Positions 1-10,321 of a DNA stretch of 64,000 nt are shown piece by piece. A program made the translations under genes and the position numbers. The notes beneath the pieces are model-generated. The model did not search any database. It saw nothing but the letters and a program-made list of their open reading frames with translations, and had not been told where the DNA came from. The first letter of the stretch is position 1. Every line of letters begins with the position of its first letter. Origin of the DNA: Chromera velia (lineage: Eukaryota > Sar > Chromeraceae); assembly GCA_018398765.1 (NCBI GenBank), contig JAHBMJ010005352.1, positions 4,711 to 68,710 on the forward strand. The letters run 5' to 3'.

Positions 1-103
1 CCCCCCCCCCCTGCCACCATGAGATCGCCCCTGCATAAGCGAATCATGAAGGCATCTCTGACCCCCGCCTCCCAACCAAGACGACTTACATGCGCGGAAG
101 AGG

Positions 104-582
104 GAAAGAAAGAAGGAAAGAAGGAAGGAAGGAAAAAAGGAAAGAAAGAAGGAAGGAAGGAAGGAAGGAAGGAAGGAAAGAGGGAGGGAGGGAGGCAGGG
201 AAGGAAGGAGCTTCAAGGAAGGAAGGAAGGAAGGAAAGAAGGAAGGAAGGAAGGAAGGAAGGAAGGAAGGAAGGAAGGAAAAAGGGAAGAAAGAAAGAAA
301 GAAACAAAGAAAGAAAGAAAGAAAGAAAGAAAAAAAAAAAAAAGAAAAAAAAGAGAGAGAAGGAAAGAAGGAGAGAAGGAAAGAAGGAGGGAAGGAAAGA
401 TGGAAATAAGGAAGGAAGGAAGGAAGGAAGCAAAAAAGGAAGAAAGGGAGAAAGGAAGGAAGAAAGGAAGGAAGGAAGGAAGAAGGGAGGGAGGGAAGTG
501 GAGGGAAGGAAGGAGGGAAGGAAAGAGGGAAGGAAGGAAGAAAGGAAGGAAGGAAGGAACTTCAAGGAAGGAACTTCAAGGA
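104..582. repeat. GGAA/GAAA purine microsatellite
   Basis: Almost pure purine tract of GGAA and GAAA units with short interruptions. Both strands are open for about 160 codons only because the repeat contains no stop codon, giving Lys/Glu/Gly/Arg or Phe/Leu/Pro/Ser strings. No gene is called here. Confidence 0.95.
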
Positions 583-591
583 AGTGAGTGA

Positions 592-986
592 GTAAGTGAG
601 TCAGTAAGTGAGTAAATGAATGAGTGAGTGATTGACTGACTGACTAACTGACGAGGGGGCTCGTACAAAATACTTTATGCAACGGCGTTGCATAAGAGGG
701 TTGGAGGAGGGGGGGGGGTCTTATGCAGAGGTGGTTCCTCTGGGCGCCACCGCATTTTAGCATCCATTACATACGTGCCGCTGCCTTATACAACCAGCAA
801 ATTGATGGTTTTAGGGCCCAGGGGGGGGTTATGCAACACCATTGCATAAAGTCTGTTGTATAAAGTATTTTGTACAAGTCCCCCGAACTAACGGACTGAC
901 TAGCTAACTCACGAACTGACGGTCTGACTGACTGATTGACTCACTGACTGATTGACTAACTGACAGACGGACTGATAGACTGACGA

Positions 987-1017
<31 letters not shown>

Positions 1018-1535
1018 GACTCACTCACTGACTGGTTGTCTGACTGACTGACTGACTTTCTGACTGACTGACTGACTCACTGACTGGTTGTCTAACTGAC
1101 TGACTGACTGACTGACTGGCTGGCTGGCTGGCTGGCTGACTGAATGACTCATTGGCCTGTATTCCTTCCGAAATCGGTGGTGCGTCCCTGAGTGCCTACA
1201 TGTCTGTGTGTCCCCCTTCGATAGTGGTAGGCACACCACTGTCATCATCGGGGGGCGAGATACACATACACATATACATACACATATACACATGTCAGAC
1301 TGACTGACTGACTGACTGATGGATTTACTGACTGACGGACGGACGGACTGATTGACTGACTGACTGACGAACTAACGGACTGACTGACTGACGAACTGAT
1401 GGACTGACTGACTGACGAACTGACGAACTGATGGACTGAGTGACTGACGAACTGATGGACTGACTGACTAACTGACTGACTGACTGACTAACTGACGGAC
1501 GGACAGACGGACGGACGGATTGTACGAATGTGTAG
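592..1535. repeat. Degenerate GACT tetranucleotide repeat array, interrupted by an inverted-repeat element
   Basis: Long blocks of GACT/GACG/AACT units (with GGCT near 1115-1135) run from about 592 to 654 and again from 885 to 1535. They break for unique sequence at roughly 1145-1290. The 655-884 element sits inside the array. Translations are Ser-Val-Ser-Gln strings, so open frames here are repeat artefacts. Confidence 0.9.
655..884. mobile_element. Small non-autonomous inverted-repeat element (MITE-like), full copy
   Basis: The left end begins with a G run, then CTCGTACAAAATACTTTATG, then a short palindrome around GCAACGGCGTTGC. The right end is the inverted counterpart: ATAAAGTATTTTGTACAAG followed by a C run, with a related GCATAAAG/palindrome block inside it. 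The total is about 230 bp with no coding potential, and it is inserted in the GACT array. The same right end recurs at 2145-2223. No clear target-site duplication can be read because the flanks are repetitive. Family unknown. Confidence 0.7.
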
Positions 1536-2144
1536 CGTTCACAGAGGGTTTCTACCATCTGCATACATGCATTTGTATCACCGGCTTGGGTGGTTGACGA
1601 GCTAGGAGAGTATAATAAGTTCCGTTCTACCGCCGAACGAAATAATGAGGAGTAAAAAAAAACTATTTCCAGATAAGATGAGAAAGAGGTAGGGACAGAG
1701 AACGACAGAGAGTGAAAACTTCACTGAAAAGGGGAGGAGCATGTAAGTACACATACTATGAGCATACATGCATGTATTTCGATCAATGACATTATCACAT
1801 GCATGAAAACACAGTCCCTGAAATACAAAGCAGAGCAAGATGAGGTGACTAAGACGTTGTCCACCCTCAAGGCACACGCAGAGGTGCATTTGAGACTAAT
1901 AGACACCTGTAGACGACATTGTAAACCTCAATTAATCAAATTGCAAGCCTGACTGAAAAGGAATGACAAGAGAAGATATGGAGACAGCTCGCAGAGACGG
2001 TGTTGTTCATTGTTTTACATAAGGGAAGGGAGCCAAAGAACGGGTCTGCCACTTCGTCCTTTATGTTTTGGAATCTCAGAACTGTCCCTGATCGATTGCC
2101 GGTGCCTTTTGGTGTCCACTCTTTGTCGAAAGGGGGGGCGTTGC

Positions 2145-2223
2145 ATAAGGACCCCATTAAACCCCCCCCCACCCCGCGGACCTCATGCAACGCCGTTGCA
2201 TAAAGTATTTTGTACGAGTCCCC
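2145..2223. mobile_element. Partial copy of the 655-884 inverted-repeat element
   Basis: This stretch ends in GTTGCATAAAGTATTTTGTA, then CGAGTCCCC. Reversed, that matches the left end of the 655-884 element (GGGGCTCGTACAAAATACTT...), including the inner palindrome GCAACGCCGTTGC. No matching opposite end was found upstream, so this looks like a truncated or solo end. Confidence 0.6.
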
Positions 2224-2761
2224 TTTCCCGCTAGCATGCACTCCTTTCTCATCCCCAAAATGGCAGGAGTTGTCCGATTTGATCTCACTGCTGCATGCAC
2301 TTAGGACACCATGACTGCACAGATCCATTGTGATTCACATTCGAATGGACACGATACCCCTCGAGCAAGTCGAGCAGCTTCTTAAGACCCTTTCTGCTTT
2401 GGATTTGTTAATTTCGAGCTCCTGTTCGTGGCTTGTTTCCGCGGCGACGAGCCAGTTACAAGGGTTTGGCGGGCTGTGAAATGCGCTAAACAAGACGAAA
2501 ATCCACTTATGTCAGCGCTTTAGTTTCTTCAATCAGTTGGAAGAGTGTGACAGTCGTCTTTCTTCCGCGAGATAGACGTAGAAGGTCAGTGAGGGAGGTC
2601 CATGAGTGCACAGGGAGACGGACCTGGAAGAATTCCAACAGAGGACAATTCATTCATGTGCATACATGAGTGACTTTTTGTACTATGCTGATATCTGCAG
2701 CAAAGTCGCGGCCTTGAAATTGAAGGAACGAAACCCGAAGGAGCGAGGCGCACTTCAGTGG

Positions 2762-5700
2762 ATGTCCGTAAAAATGGAGGATCGAAAGGAGACGGCAATT
2801 TTTCGCTTTCTCTCCCGCTTCGGAGTGACTTCTGAGGTTGGTTGTGCCTGTGAACTCAAGTGGCTTCCTTTCTCTCGGTCGCCCACCGGGTAAAGGAAAG
2901 GTTGTGTTACCGATGCAGAAACAATCAGTCCCACTTTCCCTTCCCTGCATTTTCTGGTTTTGCGCATTCATGAAAGGCCTCAATCCTTTGTCAAGGCCAA
3001 CAGCCCCCCTCTCCCATACAGCAACCAAATTGTATCTAATTTCTGGAATGGCCCCTTGCTTTTTCGCACACGCAGACACTCTCCGACCTGGGAAAAAGGA
3101 GGGAATCTTTTGGGATGGCGTTAACCTGCATCTACCTGCTCAAAAAGGTTAGTACGTCAAACGGTGCCTCTCGACAACAGGAGGCCCACACATTGAGATG
3201 AGAAGTGCCTGACAGAAGGTCTGACCAAACCCCCCAGACTGACGGAAGGGTTGAAGAAGTGCTCCTTTGCGTCGAGAGTCTTCCCTGTATCCCTGTCAAT
3301 GATGCAGATGCCCTCCCTCCCTTCCCACCAACCACGTGCATTGGCTTCCCCTTCTCTTCTCACATTCCTCCCCGCCCTGTTCGTCTTTCCGTGACTCTCG
3401 CATCGTTCTTGTACAGTTGCACTCACAAGGGCTCGTGCACACACTTTGTGCCTGCACATTTGCTGTTGCTGCTTGTACGTGTGCAGAACAGAGACTCCGA
3501 CTTCAAAAGGTTCCCCACTGATTTGCCGAGCACTATCGATCTCTCGGGTGAGTACTCACTCTCCTGCATGCGTTGGTTGGACGCGCACAGTCGTCCTTCC
3601 CCAATGGCAACAAACAAGGAAGAGTTGAGACAGGCAGACAGGTGATGAGAAAGATTTTTGGAGAAGAGGGGTGTTATGCACCAGCGCAAAGTGTTCCATG
3701 TCTTTCGAAGCGCCGTTTTTCCCATTTCTGTTGGGAAAGTGGAAACGAAGAGACAGACCCGTTCTGTGGCAGTTGCAGTTTCAGCTTCGCCACACATGCC
3801 TGCGTCCCTTCCTCTGTGCGTGTCTGTTGCAGGATCCGAGGGTCTGTCTCCCAAGAAGATCTTTCAGATTCTCGACGCTCTCTCGTCCTCCCTTGAGGAG
3901 CTGAAACTGGGTAGGTCAGCACTCTCTCCTCTTGTATGATCTTGAATGAATGTGTTTTGGCTGTACATTGTTCGTCTCGGTCTATTCCGTAAAATCGGTC
4001 ATTCGTTTGTCAGCCCTAGCTGAATTCGAGTCGCTTTCTGCGTCCTGATGCGTTGCTGGCTCGGTGGTTTGCCTGCCTACATGCCTATTGGTCCTTGATG
4101 GAAAAATAGAAAAGCAGGATTGATGTCTGTCCTTTCGGCAGGAAAATGAAAAAAGTGTTTACGAAGAAATGCCGTATGGTCTGTCAGCCTGGCTTCTCCG
4201 CATGCTGCTGCTTGGAGGGCTATTCGTGTATTGTGTTATTGTGTTGTGTTTGGAGGGCTATTCGTGTATTGTTCTACAAAGTTCTTGGCTCTCCTCATTT
4301 CTGCCTTTCTGCTCACGTCCTCTTACTGGATTGCAAGCTAGTCAGACTGGGAGAGGGGACCGGCTTGTCCCGTGCCTAGTTTACTCCATAGTTTGACTAA
4401 AGACTCCACGAGTAGAGAAAGAACGGGTTCATGCATTGGATGCTCTCTGCAATGGGGTGAGTGTTTCGTTTCCATGCATGCATGCATGCAGATTCTGTGG
4501 CCGTGACGGGACACGGCCTTCCTCTCTTCCTCGCCTTTCTGAGCCGTCTGCAAGATGCCAGACAGCGGGCCGAGAGGACATTTTGTCTGAGAAAAATGAT
4601 TTTTGCAGGTCGGTTGAAAGGAACTGGTGGCAGTCAAAAATGTTGACTGTTTGATGAAGGGAAGTGCCGCTGCAATCTCTGGTCGCTTCATTTTTGGGAC
4701 GCAATGCGCACAGCAGATCTCGGATCCATGATTACATGACACGTCCCGACGTCCGGCCGAGAAGTACTTGCAGTACTGCCATCATGAACCAGCAGCCACT
4801 GTGCAGCACTTGACGGGTCCGGGCAGCTTTCCGTTCTTCCTCTGTTTAGTGCAGTGTTGCGGTGGTGTCGATTGTTCGTGTGTCTGTTTCTTCTCTCTCA
4901 TCATGCACACCCCTCCCCCCTCCCCCCGCCACTGCTGTGTTGCCAACCTTTATTGACTTTGTGCATGCAGAGCAATCGGTTGGACCTCAAGAGGCCATGA
5001 GCATCTTTCCTCTTCTTTTGCCCTCTCTGCAAATCCTGTCCTTGAGGGGTGAGCCTTTCGATCGACCTTCCGACTTTCCTTTGGGGATCCGGGAGAGCCC
5101 CAGATTATCACACGAACAGAAGGACAGACAGATTATCACACGAACAGAAGGACAGACAGATTATCACACGAACAGAAGGACAGGCAGATTATCACACGAA
5201 CAGAAGGACAGACAGATTATCACACGAACAGGAGGACAGACAGATTATCACACGAACAGAAGGGCAGACAGATTATCACACGAACAGAAGGACAGACAGA
5301 TTATCACACGAACAGAAGGACAGACAGATTATCACACGAACAGAAGGACAGACAGATTATCACACGAACAGGAGGACAGACAGATTATCACACGAACAGA
5401 AGGGCAGACAGATTATCACACGAACAGAAGGACAGACAGATCATCACACGAACAGGAGGACAGACAGATTGGCAGGCAGACAGGCAGACGTACGGACAAG
5501 GATGCACACACCGAATTCATTCTGTCAGTGCCAAAACAACACCTTTCTGATTGAGGATTGGGATGACTGCTTTCTTGGTCGTACAACGAAGACAGAAGAA
5601 ATTGCTCTCGCAGGCAACGTATTAAGTGTTGTGGGGACACTGCATGGCATCCATCCGCTCGTCAGACGGTACATGTGAGACGCTTTTGAACCTTTGCGAC

Positions 5701-8140
5701 CCTCGTTCCACCCCTGGCGAGCACGGGCCTGACCTCTAGCCATCGATCGTAAAATACCTGTCTACTGATCACCCGCTCGAAATGATATTTGTCCTTGTCA
5801 TTTTGCTTCTTTGAATTCTTCTCACGCAGGCAACCTGTTGGGCCTCGAGGGAATGGGAGGACTGGCGGAGGGGTTCCGGAATGGGAAGGCCTCCTCTCTG
5901 GAGTGCTTAGACCTCTCGAAAACAGGCCTCGATGGAGAAGGAATGAAGGTTCTTTGTGGAGCCATTGGAGAGACTAGACATGCAGAGAGGTCTCTCAGAG
6001 TTCGTGAGCTGAACTTATCATCCAACCCGCTGGGGGAGGACGGAATCAAAGAGCTCTATTCCGTGCTGTCTGCGAGATCTCTGGCTCTGCCCGAGATCCG
6101 AGTGTTGATGCTTGAGCACTGTGAAATCAGAGACCTGGGAATTGTACGTATTGCAAGTTGCATGGTGGAGGGCGGTCTCGTGCACCTAGAGAAACTCTTC
6201 GTGGGGGGGAATTGTTGCAAAGGTCGATTTTTGGTTCATTTGGGGAGGGCGTTGCGGGTTGACAAAGTGCCCTCTCTTCGTGAGATTCGTTTGATGAAGC
6301 TGTCAGGCCTTGAAGTGCAGCTGCCGCAGTGGGTGGGAGATTTTTTGAATGCCCTCAGCAGTGTCGAGTGCCCAGCTGAACTTGAAGTGTACGACCTTGA
6401 TTTATATAGAACTTTCTCCGGCCTTTCCGAAGCGGTTGTGTGGAGGATCGGGGCGGGGAAGTGCCCGTCTCTGCGAACGCTCAGTTTGTGTCTAAATGAG
6501 GACCTGGCGATACCATTTTTTCAGGGGATAGTGCAGGCTGCAGAATCCCCGAAAACGACAAAGCTTGATTTGTGTATTTATCTTCCCGGTGGGGAGAGTG
6601 GGAACGAGGCACTAAAACTTGCGGGACAAGTGCTTGAGATGGGGCGACTGAGTTTTCTTCGAAAACTGCACATTGAGGGAAGACGGAACCAAGAGGGGGG
6701 TTTGCAACAAGAGGGCAGGACCGCTTTTTTCAGAGCTCTCAGTAGTGTGAAGCTGCCTCTGCTGACCGAGCTCTCGAGGCTCGAATTGTGGCTGAGAGAC
6801 GCAGACTTGCGACTGTTTGCAGATGCAGTCAGGGCAGGCAACATACCTGCCCTCCGAGTTCTCGATCTGCGGGGAGGTTCCGTAGGAGAAGCGGAGGGTT
6901 TGGGGCGGGAGGGCTTCGAAGCCTTGATGGAAGCCGTTAAAGAGAGTGAAGAAGGAATGCCTTTTCTTGAGGAGTTTCGTCTCCAGTGCACGAAAGCGGG
7001 ACAAGCAGGGGCAGCATTGGGCTCGGCACTTCGCTCCGGAAAGTTGAAGAGACTGTCGGTCTTAGATTTGAGCAATTCCCGTCTCTCTGATGAGGGTCTG
7101 GGGGGCCTAGCGACTGCTGTCAGAGAGGGGTCACTCGTTGCTCTCTCCTCTTTGAATTTGGGGGGGCATCCGAATTTGGGGCAGGGGGCGTGGGTTGACT
7201 TTATGCGAGCGATTGTGGAGAGTGAGAAGGGGGTCCCGTTGTTGAGAAAACTTGGCCTCCAGGGGACAAACACACAAAACGTGGAAGGGGTAGTGGCTGC
7301 TCTTGGGTCAGGAAAGCTTCCTGCCCTGGAGACGTTGTACGGCCATGAGGGGGCGGGTCCGGGTCGAATCATGGAATTCCATTGTGGCGAGGGGGGGNNN
7401 NGGGGGGGGGGGAGATTCTTTTGGCGGCTGTGAGAGAAGACAGATTTCCTCCCAAATTGAAACGAGTCGGGGTTTCTCTTCCTGGGGCATTGGCTGATAG
7501 GGTTATCACAGCGATTGCAGAGAGCGAAAAGGGACTCCCTGCCTGCATCTCCAGGCTGGAGTTTAACGGGGGGATGCTTGGAGGGGAAGGTGTGGCTCGT
7601 CTAGCGACAAGTGCAGTGGGAAGCGCGGGGGGGAAGTTGTCAAGCCTCGAAGGCCTCTCGTTTTCAAACTGTCAGATAGACGACGATGTGTTCAGAAGGC
7701 TGGGAGAGGTGCTGTGTGCGCATGTTTGCCCGTTGCTTGAATCGGTCAATGTGCGCAACAACAGGATCAGCGTCGACGGCGTCTCAGCCTTCCTTGACGC
7801 CCTGAGCCCTCAGTCAGTCCCGCTCCTTGAGTGCTTGTGGTTGGAGGGACAGGAGGGAATTGAGGTGGGGGACGCAGAGAAGAGATTTGCGTCTGACGTT
7901 GAGGCCCTGCTGGAACAAGCCCGCGCACAGGGAAAAGTACCGTCGTGCTTCGAAACGGGCCTCCAAACAGAAGATGATGACGATGAAGACGAAGAAGAAG
8001 CTGACGGGGAGAGTGGAGAGGAGGGCGAGGGGGATGGGGAAAGTGGAGGAGAAGAGGGGGATGGGGAGAATGAAGACGAAGAAGAGGGGGGTGTGCTAGT
8101 GGGTAAGGTGCTTTGGATGGATTCGGATTCGGAGAGTTGA
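2762..8140 (+). CDS. Leucine-rich-repeat protein (ribonuclease-inhibitor type)
   Basis: Six exons keep phase throughout: 2762-2836, 3076-3147, 3487-3547, 3833-3910, 4971-5048 and 5830-8140. All have GT-AG borders. Exons 4 and 5 are each 78 nt, phase 1-1, encoding one 26-residue unit apiece. Long exon 6 carries many 27-30-residue units with the patterns LxxLDLSxxxLxxEG and LRELNLSSNPLGEDGIKEL, typical of the RI/NLRC-like LRR subfamily; this fold usually binds proteins. The C-terminus (about 7970-8100) is a long Asp/Glu/Gly tail ending DSDSES. No signal peptide or membrane segment is seen, so it is probably intracellular. Four N bases at 7398-7401 lie inside exon 6 and the reading frame changes across them, so the gap is mis-sized. 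The partner is unknown. The start Met at 2762 is the first that keeps phase with exon 2 but remains a model. Confidence 0.8.
5103..5470. repeat. 28-bp minisatellite within an LRR-gene intron
   Basis: About 13 head-to-tail copies of a 28-bp unit built around ATTATCACACGAACAGAAGG plus ACAGACAG. The copies differ by single bases (for example AGAAGG versus AGGAGG or AGAAGGG). It lies between the 78-nt exon ending at 5048 and the long exon starting at 5830. The three forward frames read through it as HTNRRT/TRTEGQ-type strings with no sign of selection for protein. Confidence 0.95.
7398..7401. other. Assembly gap (4 N) inside the LRR coding exon
   Basis: Four N bases are flanked on both sides by runs of seven or more G. 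The LRR reading frame continues on the far side in a different frame, so the true distance across the gap differs from the written one. Confidence 0.99.
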
Positions 8141-8374
8141 ACGGGTGTAAACGGGTGCCACTGTGCCAGTGCAGTCAGTGAAAAATAGTGAAGACAAGTA
8201 ATATAATAGTTATCAGAATGACCAAGATGCTGGCTATAAGGTAAACTAAGTAGAAAACATTTACTGTCTCGTTCCAATTTTAACAGATGGATCCACCGAA
8301 ACTGTCCATTAATTTTGTATTATAAAGATCGTCATCTTTTTTTTTTTTTCTTCAAAAATAAGTGCGGGGAAGAC

Positions 8375-8412
<38 letters not shown>

Positions 8413-8421
8413 CTAGCTAGA
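8141..8421. other. Non-coding stretch downstream of the LRR gene
   Basis: AT-rich sequence with a T run at about 8338-8350 and a (TA)n tract at 8380-8408 immediately before the long inverted repeat. It may hold the 3' untranslated region of the LRR gene; no gene was found. Confidence 0.6.
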
Positions 8422-9020
8422 CAAACCGTTCTTTGAACAATCGGACGGCGGCAGACAATAGGTGTTAATATTCATTGTTATTCACTAATATTTACTAAAA
8501 TTAACTATCTAGTTAACTATATAGTGCAGACTGTGCAGTGAGCTAGACAGTTAGACACTGAAAAAAACCTGAATATTAAATATAAACCGTGAGCTAGACC
8601 GTGAGTCACGTCTGCATGTGACTTTTCTTTTTATCCAACTGATTCTTTTTGTCAATGAAATGATCACTTCATAATAAAGAGTCTAAATTAAGACTGTAAA
8701 GTTATCTAAAAGAAATTTTAAAATTGTGTGTGTGTGTGTGTGTATGTATATATACATATATATATTATTATGAAGTGATCATTTCATTGACAAAAAGAAT
8801 CAGTTGGATAAAAAGAAAAGTCACATGCAGATGTGACTCACGGTCTAGCTCACGGTTTATATTTAATATTCAGGTTTTTTTTAGTGTCTAACTGTCTAGC
8901 TCACTGCACAGTCTGCACTATATAGTTAACTAGATAGTTAATTTTAGCAAATATTAGTGAATAACAATGAATATTAACACTTATTGTCTGCCGCCGTCCG
9001 ATTGTTCAAAGAACGGTTTG
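8422..9020. repeat. Long inverted repeat: 256-bp arms, 87-nt loop
   Basis: The left arm (8422-8677) and right arm (8765-9020) are reverse complements with only about four differences in 256 positions, all transitions. The loop (8678-8764) is AT-rich with a GT/TA microsatellite. Neither arm encodes protein. The repeat could be a hairpin-RNA locus, a fold-back transposable element or a recent palindromic duplication. In RNA from the + strand, three of the four differences would still form G-U pairs. Confidence 0.93.
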
Positions 9021-9549
9021 CTGACACACACTGGCAGATAACAAGCGATAGCAAGACCCTAGAGCTGTCTAGAACAACTTCTGAGCAAGACCGCTTTGCC
9101 GGACTTAACCTAGGACTTAAAGCTTTCTGGGGCCAGTGGGCCACGCAAGGAACTGATTAGCTCAATCGCATGCAATCTAGCATGCAGTCCAGCCTCTCAA
9201 TTCTATCCGATGGTATCCGATGGATCAGAATGTCAGCACGATCTTTTGTCCGTCTCGGTACGCGCATGATTCTAGATCTAATAGTCTGTGGATTCTAGCT
9301 GCATAACGGTGCACCTTGATGCTAGCCTTGATGTTTACGTGTCAGCGCTAGCCACCCTGACCGCGCCATGCTTGTGTTCCGCGAAACCGTCTGGCCGAGG
9401 TTTGTCATTCCAGAGCAGTCCAAGAAGACGTCACACTGCACAGTGCCAGGGGCAGAGCCAGAGGCGGAAGCGAACTTTGAAAAACGAATAAACACAAATG
9501 AAAAGAAGCGAGAGTATGAGAGCCGGGCAGATGTGAAGAGAATTGTTTG

Positions 9550-9582
<33 letters not shown>

Positions 9583-9730
9583 TCACTCACTCACTCACAC
9601 TGATACACGCATACACAACGCACTCGCACAGGCACAGCCTGCAGGCCAAGCACGTACAGCGTCAAAAGAAAAGAATTCTGACCCACTGACCTGATCACTG
9701 ATGACATCCTTCACGCACTTCCCCCTGCAG
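9021..9730. other. Intergenic stretch with CA/CACT microsatellite
   Basis: Mostly unremarkable sequence, with a (CA)n(CACT)n microsatellite at about 9550-9600. No coding region could be supported on either strand. Confidence 0.5.
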
Positions 9731-9738
9731 CTCCCCCC

Positions 9739-9975
9739 CCGCTGTCTGCAGCCGACCCCGGGCCCTCAGACGGCATGGCCATCTCCCCCTTCCCCTCCGA
9801 GAGGACCCTCACGACGCCCATTCTGGAGACCGTGGAGATGTCTGCGGCCCTTTGGGAGAGGAAGGCCCGGAAGGAAGCCGGGAGGGATCTCTGTGTCCTG
9901 CAATGCCGTCAGGACGTTCCTTCGGCGGGAGGTCCAGAGAGACCTGCAAGAGCCGACCATGACCCACAGGCGTGA
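9739..9975. other. GC-rich block with possible coding exon, strand uncertain
   Basis: The block is open in several frames on both strands. A plus-strand reading that follows a CTGCAG acceptor at about 9730 ends at 9975 and has balanced composition (it includes SPFPSERTLTTPILETVE). Minus-strand readings of similar quality also exist. No domain was recognised, so strand and product are left open. Confidence 0.2.
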
Positions 9976-10321
9976 AACAAAGAATGACTGAGTGAATGAA
10001 TGAAGGAATGAGTGAATGGATGAATGAATGCATGACTCAGAGAGGGACAGAGAATAAGCGGTCCCCAACAAAGACGACAGGCAGAAGCTGACCTTGCCTG
10101 CAATGAGACTGTGTTGTGCGATTTGCAAATGCTAAACAAAGCGGGGGGAAGAAGTGAAAGTGAAAAAGAGGATGGAGGGAGGGACTTGACAACGAAGCAG
10201 CAAGAGGAAGACGAAGGAAAGAGGGAAGGGAGAGGGAAGAAGGATGAAGCCAGATCGAGAAGCCAGAATGACATGATGGTAAGGGATAACAGAGAAAGTG
10301 GAGAGAAGCAGGGATGAGAGC

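Noticed and set aside
19-591. Long Lys/Glu/Gly-rich open frames on both strands
   Set aside because: Pure consequence of the GGAA/GAAA repeat lacking stop codons; no start context, splice sites or non-repeat sequence.
1021-1564. Ser-Val-Ser-Gln-rich open frames on the minus strand
   Set aside because: Translation of the GACT tetranucleotide array; no evidence of selection for protein.
5103-5470. CRISPR-like array (28-bp repeat)
   Set aside because: The repeats are directly adjacent with no spacers, in a eukaryotic intron; it is a minisatellite.
7810-8277. Ser/Pro-rich minus-strand frame opposite the LRR C-terminus
   Set aside because: Antisense shadow of the acidic Asp/Glu/Gly tail of the LRR protein.
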